Shown one piece after another: positions 9,278 to 18,200 of a stretch of 64,000 bases of DNA; the stretch's first letter is position 1, and every line of letters begins with the position of its first letter. Source of the stretch: an uncultured Lachnospiraceae bacterium (GTDB lineage: Bacteria; Bacillota; Clostridia; Lachnospirales; Lachnospiraceae); the NCBI GenBank assembly GCA_947169385.1, contig CAMVPR010000010.1, forward strand, positions 1 through 64,000, written 5' to 3'. The translations under genes and the position numbers were made by a program. The notes beneath the pieces are model-generated. The model did not search any database, was not told the DNA's origin, and worked only from the letters and a program-made list of their open reading frames with translations.

Positions 9278-10837
9278 TCAGTTAATGTTTACATTATCCG
9301 CAGCATAGCATCGTCCACCTGTGATAATGTGCACACTATATTCTCCCTTAAGGCCCTCCTCAGGTGATATAACCGCCGAGTAACCAAAGGGTCCGTCCCC
9401 CTGGTTCGTCTGACCACTAGGTCCGTCCCCCTGGTCTGCCACCTGTTTCATTAAAGTTTGGTCATATATAGGAAAAGCCTCGTAAGTAAAGCATCCCATA
9501 TCATTTTCAAGCACTATATACACACGCCTGTAACCAAAGGGTCCGTCCCCCTGGTTCGATTTGCAAGAAAGATGTGAATTCTGACCGCCAGGTCCGTCCC
9601 TCTGGTTCGCGTCCCTTTGGTTCGGGAGCTTACCATATAGCCTCAACCCATAGCTTTCTTCTTTGGCAAATGTTTCCGCCCCTTCGCCCTTATCATAGGA
9701 CTCAACCTTCATCTCCTCTCGCTTTGGTGCATACATAAATGGTGCACTCTCTACGAGCTGATCGATATTCCTCTCCACAAGCTCGTAGCAGAAATCACTG
9801 CCCTCAGGCACCGCTGTAATGTCAGGACTCTTCGTACGCCTAAATGTAGAATTCTTGTAAGCATTTATCATAAACGGCAATAACGCTCTGCCAAACGAAT
9901 CCCTGACCATATAAAGCGAGCTGTCATCCTTAACGGTCTTACACTTGGCAACAATCATGTCATCGCCCTGCTCCTTATCACTCATGTAATTAAGAAGTCT
10001 CTCCTTAGGACCACCCTGTCCCGGACCGGTAAACATAATACTGCTATAATCAATATCATACTCGTATTGATAATCCATAACTCCACCGGCAGGATAAAGA
10101 AGCTTATCAAGGTCCCCTCGCCACGACTTTGTCTTCTTAAACTCCATATCGTCATAAGTCTCGTGCTCTCTCTTCAAGCTGTCGAGCAGCAGATTGTAAC
10201 CAATCAGCGCCCCCTTGTAATTCCAATGCGAATCACGCCTGTGATAAATCCCCTCATCCTTCTTGTCAGTAAGTAACGCCTTTAAATCAACATGCGTAAC
10301 TCCAGCCTTATCAAGCGCATCATTAAGCCTGGTAAGATTGTTAGAGTCAGCCCTATTGTAACACTCAGGCATGTTCTCCGGATAAATGCTTGATTTATTA
10401 GGTGCTATTGCAAATGTAAACTGCCCTCCGTTATTCCTTACATGTTCCTCTATAAGCGATAGACTAACAGCCGCTGCCTCAATATCAGCATCACTAAGAG
10501 CATTGCTATCCATATAGTCCTTGCTCTCACTCTCGTAATAAAGCCATCCTTCCTTACCGCAGATAACATTAGAAGAAGGCTGCTTTAAAACCTCAGTCCT
10601 AAGATAGTTGGACGCTGAAAGCATGTATGCTCTAAACGGAACCCTGTCATTTAACCAGCCTTCAAAACCTGTAGAATAATCTTCGTTAAGCTTCCCGTTA
10701 TCAATATACTTAGGGAACTTGTTAAGCTCTCGCTTCTCTATCTTAGCATCGCTCTTAACAAAAGGCATAAGTGCCAGCGGCACCGCACACACTGCCAATA
10801 CAAGAATGATATATATTATCTTAAATCTCTTATCCAC
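9278..10837 (-). CDS. AlgX/AlgJ-like (DHHW) polysaccharide O-acetylation protein with embedded palindromes
   Basis: A 519-residue protein with one N-terminal signal/anchor segment and a long extracytoplasmic SGNH-like domain. AlgX/AlgJ features are visible: the Asp-x-His pair in HRRDSHWNYKGA and the serine in VRDSFGRALLPF. Together with the adjacent MBOAT gene this is a typical pair that acetylates a cell-surface polymer. The start is a GTG with GGGGGTGG upstream. The C-terminal third (about 405-505) carries four in-frame full copies and a half copy of the small palindrome, encoding the segments NQRDANQRDGPGGQ, SNQGDGPFGY, DQGDGPSGQ and NQGDGPFGY. The frame stays open throughout, so the protein may tolerate them as surface loops. 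Confidence 0.85.
   Translation of the reverse strand: MDKRFKIIYIILVLAVCAVPLALMPFVKSDAKIEKRELNKFPKYIDNGKLNEDYSTGFEGWLNDRVPFRAYMLSASNYLRTEVLKQPSSNVICGKEGWLYYESESKDYMDSNALSDADIEAAAVSLSLIEEHVRNNGGQFTFAIAPNKSSIYPENMPECYNRADSNNLTRLNDALDKAGVTHVDLKALLTDKKDEGIYHRRDSHWNYKGALIGYNLLLDSLKREHETYDDMEFKKTKSWRGDLDKLLYPAGGVMDYQYEYDIDYSSIMFTGPGQGGPKERLLNYMSDKEQGDDMIVAKCKTVKDDSSLYMVRDSFGRALLPFMINAYKNSTFRRTKSPDITAVPEGSDFCYELVERNIDQLVESAPFMYAPKREEMKVESYDKGEGAETFAKEESYGLRLYGKLPNQRDANQRDGPGGQNSHLSCKSNQGDGPFGYRRVYIVLENDMGCFTYEAFPIYDQTLMKQVADQGDGPSGQTNQGDGPFGYSAVISPEEGLKGEYSVHIITGGRCYAADNVNIN
9384..9405. repeat. Small GGACGG palindrome inside coding sequence, copy A
   Basis: On the minus strand this copy is read in frame as NQGDGPFGY within the AlgX-like protein. 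Arms are CCAAAGGG and CCCCCTGG. Confidence 0.85.
9414..9435. repeat. Small GGACGG palindrome inside coding sequence, copy B
   Basis: This copy lies only eight bases from copy A and is read in frame as DQGDGPSGQ. Arms are CCACTAGG and CCCCCTGG. Confidence 0.85.
9534..9555. repeat. Small GGACGG palindrome inside coding sequence, copy C
   Basis: Identical in its core to copy A, including the flanking TAA and TTCG. It is read in frame as NQGDGPFGY. Identity of A and C suggests a recent copying event. Confidence 0.85.
9585..9624. repeat. Small GGACGG palindrome inside coding sequence, copy D plus half copy
   Basis: A full copy at 9585-9606 encodes NQRDGPGGQ. A half copy GCGTCCCTTTGGTTCG follows directly and encodes NQRDA in the same frame. 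This matches the full-plus-half arrangement of the intergenic copies near 1.5 and 2.9 kb. Confidence 0.85.
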
Positions 10838-10848
10838 TATGCCACCCC

Positions 10849-12255
10849 CTAAAACCTAAAGTAAATGAACGGATTATAACTGCTGCTTATAAGTGTCAAA
10901 ACCGACATAATGAATATTATAAACGACCCAATATACGAAAAGTAATTATATAGCTTAGCGTCGCCCTTAATTTCAACCTTGCCCCTGATATAACGGCATA
11001 TCGGTGCAGACAATATAATTGCAAATACTAATGTCACCACAAACAGTTCAGATATACATGCTATAACGGCAACATTTGCAGAATGTAACCCTTCGTTAAA
11101 GGTGAACATATCCTTTATCAGCCCAAATCCCTGAGTCAACGAATCTGCTCTGAATATGACAAATGCCAACACAACCACAAGCATGGTATAAACATGACCT
11201 ATGTACTTAAACCACTTCTTCTTGGTCGGCACAATCTGATATGTCTCAAGCATCAGACAAAGTCCGTGTATCATACCCCATACTATAAATGTGAAATTGG
11301 CACCATGCCAGAATCCGGTTAAAAAGAACACGAAAAGCTTGTTAAATGTTGTTCTTAAGTTACCCTTTCTGTTGCCACCAAGCGGAATATAGACATATTC
11401 TTTAAACCAGGTCGACAGAGATATATGCCATCTTCTCCAGAATTCCTGAATACTTGGCGAGATGAATGGATAATTAAAGTTCTCCTTAAAGTCAAATCCA
11501 AATACGCAACCTAATCCAATCGCCATATCAGAGTATCCTGAGAAATCAAAGAATATCTGCAAAGTGTAGCATAAAGCTCCAATCCACGCCTGCCCCGTTC
11601 CTATGTTAGCAGGATCATAAGAAAAAACAGTGTCTGCAACATATCCCATCTGATTGGCAATTAAAACCTTCTTGCCAAGACCGAAGCAGAACCTTCTAAG
11701 ACCTCTGCTGATTCTGTCAACGCTAAACTCTCTTGTTTTAAGCTGGGATGCAATATCCTCGTACCTTACTATGGGCCCTGCTATAAGCTGCGGGAAGAAC
11801 GATATGTACAGCATTACCGAAAACAGATTCTTCTGAACGCTGCTTTTATTCCTATAAACGTCAATAACGTAGCTCAGTCCCTGAAATGTAAAGAACGATA
11901 TACCTATAGGCAGTCGAATATCGGGTGCAACTACATTCATCCCTGTTATATCATTGAAAATGCTAACAAAAAAGCCGGTGTACTTATATACCACCAAAAG
12001 CCCGATATTTAACAGCACCGCCAAAAATACAAACAATTTATCGTGCTTATTGCTGGCTGCTATTCTTCCAAATATGTAATTAAGTATAATTGAGATTATC
12101 ATTATGATAACCGCAACCGGCTCACCATAAGCGTAAAACACCAGGCTCGCCAAAATCAATATTGTATTCCTTGCTATCTGACTGCGAACTATTGCATAAA
12201 GCAAAAAAGTCACAGGCAAAAAAATAAACAAGAACGGTGTTGAACTAAATGTCAT
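10849..12255 (-). CDS. MBOAT family O-acyltransferase (AlgI/DltB-like)
   Basis: A 468-residue integral membrane protein with about ten to twelve helices. MBOAT signatures are clear: the conserved loop FWRRWHISLSTWFKEYVYIP followed by LGGNR, and the proposed catalytic His in TGFWHGANFTFIVWGMIHG. AlgI-type enzymes move an acetyl group across the membrane to a periplasmic or surface transferase, here the AlgX-like product of the next gene, which starts only 11 bases downstream. The polymer acetylated cannot be told from this window because no polysaccharide synthesis genes are nearby. A GGGGG stretch lies about 10 bases before the ATG. Confidence 0.93.
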   Translation of the reverse strand: MTFSSTPFLFIFLPVTFLLYAIVRSQIARNTILILASLVFYAYGEPVAVIIMIISIILNYIFGRIAASNKHDKLFVFLAVLLNIGLLVVYKYTGFFVSIFNDITGMNVVAPDIRLPIGISFFTFQGLSYVIDVYRNKSSVQKNLFSVMLYISFFPQLIAGPIVRYEDIASQLKTREFSVDRISRGLRRFCFGLGKKVLIANQMGYVADTVFSYDPANIGTGQAWIGALCYTLQIFFDFSGYSDMAIGLGCVFGFDFKENFNYPFISPSIQEFWRRWHISLSTWFKEYVYIPLGGNRKGNLRTTFNKLFVFFLTGFWHGANFTFIVWGMIHGLCLMLETYQIVPTKKKWFKYIGHVYTMLVVVLAFVIFRADSLTQGFGLIKDMFTFNEGLHSANVAVIACISELFVVTLVFAIILSAPICRYIRGKVEIKGDAKLYNYFSYIGSFIIFIMSVLTLISSSYNPFIYFRF

Positions 12256-12293
12256 AGCGTGTTATTGCCCCCATCTTTTGCCTTAATAACGAC

Positions 12294-12324
12294 AAAAAGC
12301 AAACCGAAGCACGCTTCGGCTTGC
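12294..12324 (-). terminator. Rho-independent terminator after the 497-residue protein gene
   Basis: On the minus strand a stem formed by GCAAGCCGAAGC and GCTTCGGTTTGC with a two-base loop is followed by TTTTTG. It ends the 497-residue protein transcript before the MBOAT gene, so that gene needs its own promoter. Confidence 0.9.
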
Positions 12325-12350
12325 ATATGATTATATTAAGTATTAACAGA

Positions 12351-13844
12351 TTACTTCACAGGGTTATTATTGAGCACAGGCTCATTCTTTTTAACTGTAG
12401 GATCAGAGATTTTACGCATGTTATTATTGCGCTGGTTCTGCTCTCTTATAGCGTCTCCCTGCTTCATCTCGTCAGCTTTAAGCATCTCTGCTATATCAGA
12501 AGACTTGAGTGCACTGCCTTCTGCCTGCTTTTTCATTCCAGCTTCAACGATTTTTTTGGTAGAATCGTTCTCTAGAATATTAGAAATATCATCCTCACTA
12601 GGAACTGTTGACTTGTCAAGACGATTCATTGCTCCAACAAATGTTTCTCCTGCCTTAAGCGTAAAGTCATTGGCCTTCTCAAGACTCTTGATTCTGTTAT
12701 CATAAAAGAGTGACTTGGCAATCGATTCCTCCATCGAAGACTTAAGCTCTGCACCACTCTTGCCTACCATCTGCTCTCTTGCAAGCTCCTCATCCATCTT
12801 GCCTTGTGCAAATCCTTTGCTCATCTCGTCTTTCTTCTCAGCAATCTGGTTAGCGAACATCTCCTGGCGCATGGTCTGGATGTCATTCTGAATCTTCTCA
12901 ATGGTTCTGATACGAGTTCTCTCATACTCATTCTTAGGACTCATATGCACCTCTTCGGTACCAACCGTAACATCGATTCCATCCTCATCAGCCTCAACAG
13001 TATTCTCACGTGCCTTCTTTTCAAGATACTCCTTAGACGATTTGTAGACGTTAAGCGACAACTTGTCGTACGTCTCCATCTCCTCAGCGGTAAGTTTGGT
13101 TCTTCCGTCGATTTCTTTCATAAATTCATCAAGGGCATTCAAGTCTTTTGCGACTTTTCTGTAGCTGGTTGAACTCTTACCATACTGACCAACTACACCT
13201 TGGTTCATCTTCCTTACCAAATGCTTAAGACGATTAACCTTACCGGCCTGACCGCTCACTGTCTCACCAAACTTATCATTGCCGTCGAGAACCTTGTAAC
13301 CCCTATCCTCGGCTGATCTATCGTCTTTCTCCTTCTTAGGCTTGCCTTTCTTCTTAGGAACTGCATTTTTAAGCTGAGCGTTTTCAGCTTCTAATTCTTC
13401 CTGCTTTCTCCTAAGCTCATCGTTCTCTCTCTTTAATCTTAACTCATTCTTCTTAAGTCTCTCAATCTCTGCGATATTGGCATCATTATCTGGATTATTA
13501 TTAGGTCGAACAATATCTTCCTCTAAATCGTTATCGGCTTCGTTAACCTCTTCCCCAGCTTCATTCTCATGCTCATTATCATTATTATTGTTTCGATTAT
13601 TAGCATTTTCCTGCTCAAGCTCAACATTAAGATTCTCTTCTATATTGATATTATTCTGATTGTCATTATTGTCATTATCGTCGTTATTATCGTTATTATC
13701 GTTATTCTCGTTCTGATTATTAATCTCATTCTCAAACTGCTCAACATTATAATCAATATCATTGTCGTTATTAGGCCCTCCAACTGAATGGTTCCTTCTA
13801 ACATTGTTGTTGATATTATTCTGTAAGAGCTCTTCTTCTTTCAT
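12351..13844 (-). CDS. 497-residue Asn-rich coiled-coil protein, candidate secreted substrate
   Basis: The protein has no signal peptide or membrane segment. Residues about 10-130 are a low-complexity Asn/Asp/Glu tract (NENNDNNDNNDDNDNNDNQ). A coiled coil (about 130-165: LRRKQEELEAENAQLKNA) and a Lys-rich patch follow, then a mainly helical region to the end. Near the C-terminus, EDDISNILENDSTKKIV resembles a motif found near the ends of the 571- and 1490-residue proteins, and VKKNEPVLNN resembles AKNEPKKS of the latter. It is transcribed alone from a shared-box promoter and closed by a strong terminator. No known family. A role as a secretion substrate is inference from the promoter and the lack of export signal. 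Confidence 0.75.
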   Translation of the reverse strand: MKEEELLQNNINNNVRRNHSVGGPNNDNDIDYNVEQFENEINNQNENNDNNDNNDDNDNNDNQNNINIEENLNVELEQENANNRNNNNDNEHENEAGEEVNEADNDLEEDIVRPNNNPDNDANIAEIERLKKNELRLKRENDELRRKQEELEAENAQLKNAVPKKKGKPKKEKDDRSAEDRGYKVLDGNDKFGETVSGQAGKVNRLKHLVRKMNQGVVGQYGKSSTSYRKVAKDLNALDEFMKEIDGRTKLTAEEMETYDKLSLNVYKSSKEYLEKKARENTVEADEDGIDVTVGTEEVHMSPKNEYERTRIRTIEKIQNDIQTMRQEMFANQIAEKKDEMSKGFAQGKMDEELAREQMVGKSGAELKSSMEESIAKSLFYDNRIKSLEKANDFTLKAGETFVGAMNRLDKSTVPSEDDISNILENDSTKKIVEAGMKKQAEGSALKSSDIAEMLKADEMKQGDAIREQNQRNNNMRKISDPTVKKNEPVLNNNPVK

Positions 13845-13898
13845 AGTATTTCCTCCTTCAAACTTCGTCTAAACAAGTTTACTGATTAACTTGTTTGT

Positions 13899-13932
13899 AT
13901 TATAACAAAGCATTTACAACAAAAGAGTAACA
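13899..13932 (-). promoter_or_regulatory. Shared-box promoter of the 497-residue protein gene
   Basis: Minus strand: box TGTTACTCTTTTGTTG, 9 bases, TG, one base, then -10 TATAAT. The leader to the ATG is about 50 bases. It is one of seven promoters in the window with the same spacing. Confidence 0.8.
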
Positions 13933-13946
13933 ATTCTCTGATAATG

Positions 13947-14429
13947 TCAGATATTCTTTTTTATAATCAAGATATTCTTACCATCTTTATACTCGTAATC
14001 TACTGAATCCATAGTATTCTTGACCAAATGAATTCCAAATCCACCGGGTCTGTCAAGAAACATCTGCCCAGATGTATCTGCATCCTCATACTGAAGAGGA
14101 TCGAACGGTTTACCTGAATCCATAAACTCTATTGTAACACAAAGCGGATCCTTACTAACCTCACAGACAACCTCTGCCTTACCGATCTCAGGATGATATG
14201 CATAGGAAATAATATTAACAAAAATCTCTTCAACAGCAAGACGAATCTGGAGTAGAGTCTTCTTGTCACATCCTAATGCAATCAACTTATCCATTATAAA
14301 ATCCTGAACGGGATCTATTGCCTCATCTGTGGCATCAATGGTTAGAACATGACCGTCATCACTAATCTTGAAGTCGATTTCCGGGGTATCATCATCTCCA
14401 CCTAAATGAATCAAATTAATCTCCTCCAT
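13947..14429 (-). CDS. RsbW-like anti-sigma factor serine kinase (HATPase_c)
   Basis: A 160-residue soluble GHKL ATPase of the RsbW/SpoIIAB class. The N box is VEEIFVNIISYAYH, and the ATP-lid region shows FMDSGKPFDPLQY and RPGGFGIHLVKNTMD. Family members phosphorylate a STAS antagonist and bind a sigma factor or other effector. A STAS protein is encoded at 20468-20767 and a SpoIIE-type phosphatase at 2950-4632, so the three parts of a partner switch are in the window. It is the last gene of the giant surface protein operon, with its GGAGG inside the end of the preceding gene. No sigma factor gene is seen nearby, so its output is unknown. Confidence 0.88.
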   Translation of the reverse strand: MEEINLIHLGGDDDTPEIDFKISDDGHVLTIDATDEAIDPVQDFIMDKLIALGCDKKTLLQIRLAVEEIFVNIISYAYHPEIGKAEVVCEVSKDPLCVTIEFMDSGKPFDPLQYEDADTSGQMFLDRPGGFGIHLVKNTMDSVDYEYKDGKNILIIKKNI

Positions 14430-14431
14430 AT

Positions 14432-15184
14432 TTACTCGCCTCCGTTCTCCATATCTTCTTCCTCGCTATAGTACTCATCGGAATCATCGTATTCCTCTGA
14501 TGTATAGTCCTCTTCATTGTATTCTTCATCTTCAACCTCAGATTTCTTAGGCTTTTTCTTGTATTTGAGTGAACCAAGTGCCTCTATGATAGCTCTTGCC
14601 ATCTTAGAGTATCTTCCGTCTGACTTCTCATTGGGAATAAGTTCTAACATCTCTTTGGTTCCTTTTTCAAACCTTCTTCTTACTCTCATTATTGCAAGTC
14701 CGGCTGTAAATGTCCTCGCAGTAAATAACGCAAGTTCCAACTGCCCTTCGTCATTTTCATAAAATGTTATCAATACGGGGTAGAATATAAAATGCTTAAC
14801 TAACGCTGCACAAATATTATCTTTAGATGTGAGATTAACCCCTCGTCCCATACTCTCCAATGTCTTCTTAGCGTTAAAAATCGATTTATTGTTATTCTGA
14901 TTGGAGGTATATAAATACTGTCTCTCTGTGATCCCAACTGTCAGAATCTTATGCTCTCCCTCAGCAGGGCCCCAGGTCTGAAGCCTGGTCCTCTCTACAA
15001 TCTTAAATCTCCCGTCACTATCTATCTCAACATGATAAAGTAATGCATGTTTAACCTCTGTCATAAATGGACCTATATCACGCTTTTTACGTTTTTTACG
15101 CACTCTTATCACCTCATATATTATTTGTGTAAAACAAATTAACGCCCAAAGCACCAACGATAAGGTCACCCTTACCGTTGGCAC
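14432..15184 (-). CDS. Membrane-anchored protein with acidic tail, T4SS-locus component
   Basis: A 250-residue protein of no known family. One transmembrane helix (about 6-26) is followed by a strongly basic KKRKKR, a folded domain to about 205, a Lys patch, and a very acidic, Tyr-rich C-terminal tail with many Glu/Asp residues. The gene lies between the giant surface protein and the RsbW-like kinase, with 19 bases before it and two after, so it is co-transcribed. The GTG used here lacks a clear ribosome site; a GTG at 15103 has AGGTG six bases upstream and would give a 223-residue soluble form, so the start is uncertain. The VirB4 protein has a similar acidic tail. Confidence 0.7.
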   Translation of the reverse strand: MPTVRVTLSLVLWALICFTQIIYEVIRVRKKRKKRDIGPFMTEVKHALLYHVEIDSDGRFKIVERTRLQTWGPAEGEHKILTVGITERQYLYTSNQNNNKSIFNAKKTLESMGRGVNLTSKDNICAALVKHFIFYPVLITFYENDEGQLELALFTARTFTAGLAIMRVRRRFEKGTKEMLELIPNEKSDGRYSKMARAIIEALGSLKYKKKPKKSEVEDEEYNEEDYTSEEYDDSDEYYSEEEDMENGGE

Positions 15185-15203
15185 TGTTAGGTTTAAGTAT
15201 TAA

Positions 15204-18200
15204 TTATTCACTGTCAGGATCTCCGTCTCCAATATCCTCTGTTGTAGGAGGAACGAACGGATTGCTCTCAGTTGAGTTAGAACTACTGCTTGAGGAAGAT
15301 CCCGTACCAGGAACTGTGATGTAGATTACATCTTCAATTGTAGGATCGTCCTTAGCCTTAATTACTATCTTATACTTCACAATATCGTTCGTGTTGTTCT
15401 TAGGTACAGTGAACTTAAATGTATTCTTAGTAGAAGTAAGCTCATCGCCCTTCAACTCATCCGGAGTATCTCCTACCATCTTGTACGCCTTAACAACTAC
15501 TCCTGCCTTAGATGTAGTACCTGTAATATTGGATGTACCGGTAATTACATCTCCGCCGTAAGCAACAAACGAGTACTCATGATTCTCAACTCTCACAAGA
15601 TCATCCTTGGTAGAAACATCCGTGGTAAGCTTGATATTGTTGAATCTCATTATGTTCTCATCGCTGTCGCCTCTGAATGTCTGCTCACCGACTCTTCCGA
15701 TTGTGTCGGCACCCAATCCAAATACTACATTGACATCATCTATCGTCCAATAAGCATCCTCATCCTCGAAGTATACTTCTGCAGATGTTATGTTCATCTT
15801 ATCCTTCATTTCAGGTATGAAGAACCTGATAGTCTGTGTCTCCTTAGCTATGAGTCTATTAGTATCGTTGTCAATAAACTTAGTAATATCATCTATGAAT
15901 ATTGACTCGCTAACACCCTGATAATTGGTGTAATTAAAGTTCATACTTACCTTAGACTTCTTAGAATCCTTAAGAGTCATAGATGAGCCTGATGTGTTAA
16001 ATGTAACCTCAACAGGAGTTACACCATTCTCGCCGTAACACTTATGAGATGTTGACTTATGGTTAGTAAACTTACCTGTAAGATCAAATGCTCTGTTGAA
16101 TGATGTATAACTTCTCTGTGCTGCATATGAGCTATAAGCATCAGACGAAATCGGCGCACCGTTAGAATCCTTAGGAACATCCTTAACTTGTGCACAAGCT
16201 CCGTTAACTCTACCCTTAATATTACCGTAAGCTGTAATCGTGTAACCTGTAATCTCCTTGACGTATGGCACTTTAGAATGGATATCAAGGAACATACCTC
16301 CGGAAATATCATATACTCCCAAATCAGTAAGGTATACATACGGTGATTGATATTGTGTCTTGTCACCATCCACATCATCTATTGTAGATGTGTAGAAGAA
16401 TGATACAGCAACATCGTTCGACTCGTTAACCAACGCCTGTTTCTTGGTGCTCTCATCTATAGCAATATATACATCCTCTTCAGTGTTATCACTGTATTGG
16501 TTGTGTAAGTCTAATGCTCCTTGTGCTCCACCAAACGTTCCGGCCTGATCGAATAAGTAGTATGAGTATGAACCCATAACAACGCCGTTTCTTATATGTT
16601 GAACAACCGCATGATTGAACAGGATACCATTATCTGCGCAAGTTACAGTCATCTTATTCAAGTTGATTGTATTCTTGGCATTTATACCCTTACAGTAGTA
16701 CATCACATTGCCTTTGGCATCCGTACCGTAAGTTAACTCCTGCATACCGGTTGTCATCAACTTAGAAAATGGAGTATCGTAATCAACCGATGCCTTAACT
16801 GCTTTCTTTCTGTTACCTAACGAATTGTTCTTCTTAATCTGCTTAAGTGAATCAGTTGATGGATATACGTAAACATTAAGCTCATCGTCTGTTGTTTCCG
16901 GCAAACGAGTTACCGGAGTTACAATATCCGTTGATTCCCATACAAACTCATGTGTAGGGAATGTGATTGGTCCAATTGTTCCAGGCTGGCCAATCTCTGT
17001 ACTAACAGATTCTATGAACTCGCCCTCTCCATCACCAGGTCTTACAGTAACCAAAGGAGTCGTATCCATATTTCTGTATAACTCTTCGTTGGCAGTATGC
17101 TGCAATCCACCATCCTTAAGAACCTGAGAAAGAGAAATACTCTTAATATTCCAGATTGATTTGAAACCATTCTGCGTAGTCGCTGTAAACTCAATACTCT
17201 TGATACGCTTTAGGTTAGGAATCGGATCTAGCGTAAATCTGTCTGTATGGTTAGGTCTAAACATCCAATCCGGTACCGAGGTAAATCCTGTACCGTCAGC
17301 ATCCGTTCCGGATCGTTCTTTAGTACCATTTGTCGATTCGACTGCGGTTGCCTTAATCTCATAGTATTCAGCCAGCTGTCTAACGACATCCTGATTAAGT
17401 CTTCTCTCAACGCCATCTTTATCTTCGTAAATGACCTCGGCCTTAACAGTTCCTACAAACTGCGGGATATCTCCTTCCCATCCACCTAGTGTCATCTCAC
17501 AAAGAACCTTTACAGACGTTGTTGTATAAGACAATGGGAAGTACTTAGCAATCTCTTTCTGACTTCTTCCCTTACGTCCTCTAAGACTTACTTTCTCCTC
17601 TTCATCATAGTACTCGATATCTATCCAACCCACATCATCGATAACGTAAGTCACATAGCATCCACCACTTGTATCCTCTGAAATATCTATACTGTCAATG
17701 TTAAGCTTATCAAATGGATCTGCTGCTTTTGAAAGATCCTCAGGTATAATTCTGATACCCTTGATAGCACCGTAATCCTGGTTAGTCGATATAGAGAATC
17801 TCTCAGTAACACCTGCTCTAAATCCATCCGAAGTCATCTGCTGGTTAGCAAGTACATAAGCACTGTTACCATTTGCAAATACAAGCTGGAAGTAGAAGTG
17901 GTTAGAACTTCCCGAATCACCGTTACCAAGATCCGCTATATCATCCTTAGCAACATTAACACCGATAGAATAGGTCTTACGTTTCTTAAAGAATCCCCAA
18001 TCTATACCGGTCTGCTCATGTGTCATAGAGTATCTTACTGTAGTGTAATCTACATCTCTAATGTCAAGAGTGTCCTCTGAGTTAAATGATATAGTATATG
18101 TTCTATTAGGGAACACCTGAAGTCCTGTGAACTTAGGTACCTGTCCCTTAGAACTACTGCTTGCATCCTTACTTGCGTCTGCACTGACTTTCTTATTAAG

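Noticed and set aside
9384-9624. CRISPR-like spacing of short repeats
   Set aside because: The repeats are of unequal spacing, palindromic, partly half copies, and read in frame inside a gene. No cas genes are present.
13569-13787. Plus-strand Ile/Val-rich open frame opposite the Asn-rich tract
   Set aside because: It is the reverse of repeated Asn/Asp codons and has no ribosome site or homology-like feature.
16860-16920. LPETT in the giant surface protein as a sortase signal
   Set aside because: It lies in the interior of the protein, lacks the final Gly, and is not followed by a hydrophobic stretch and basic tail.
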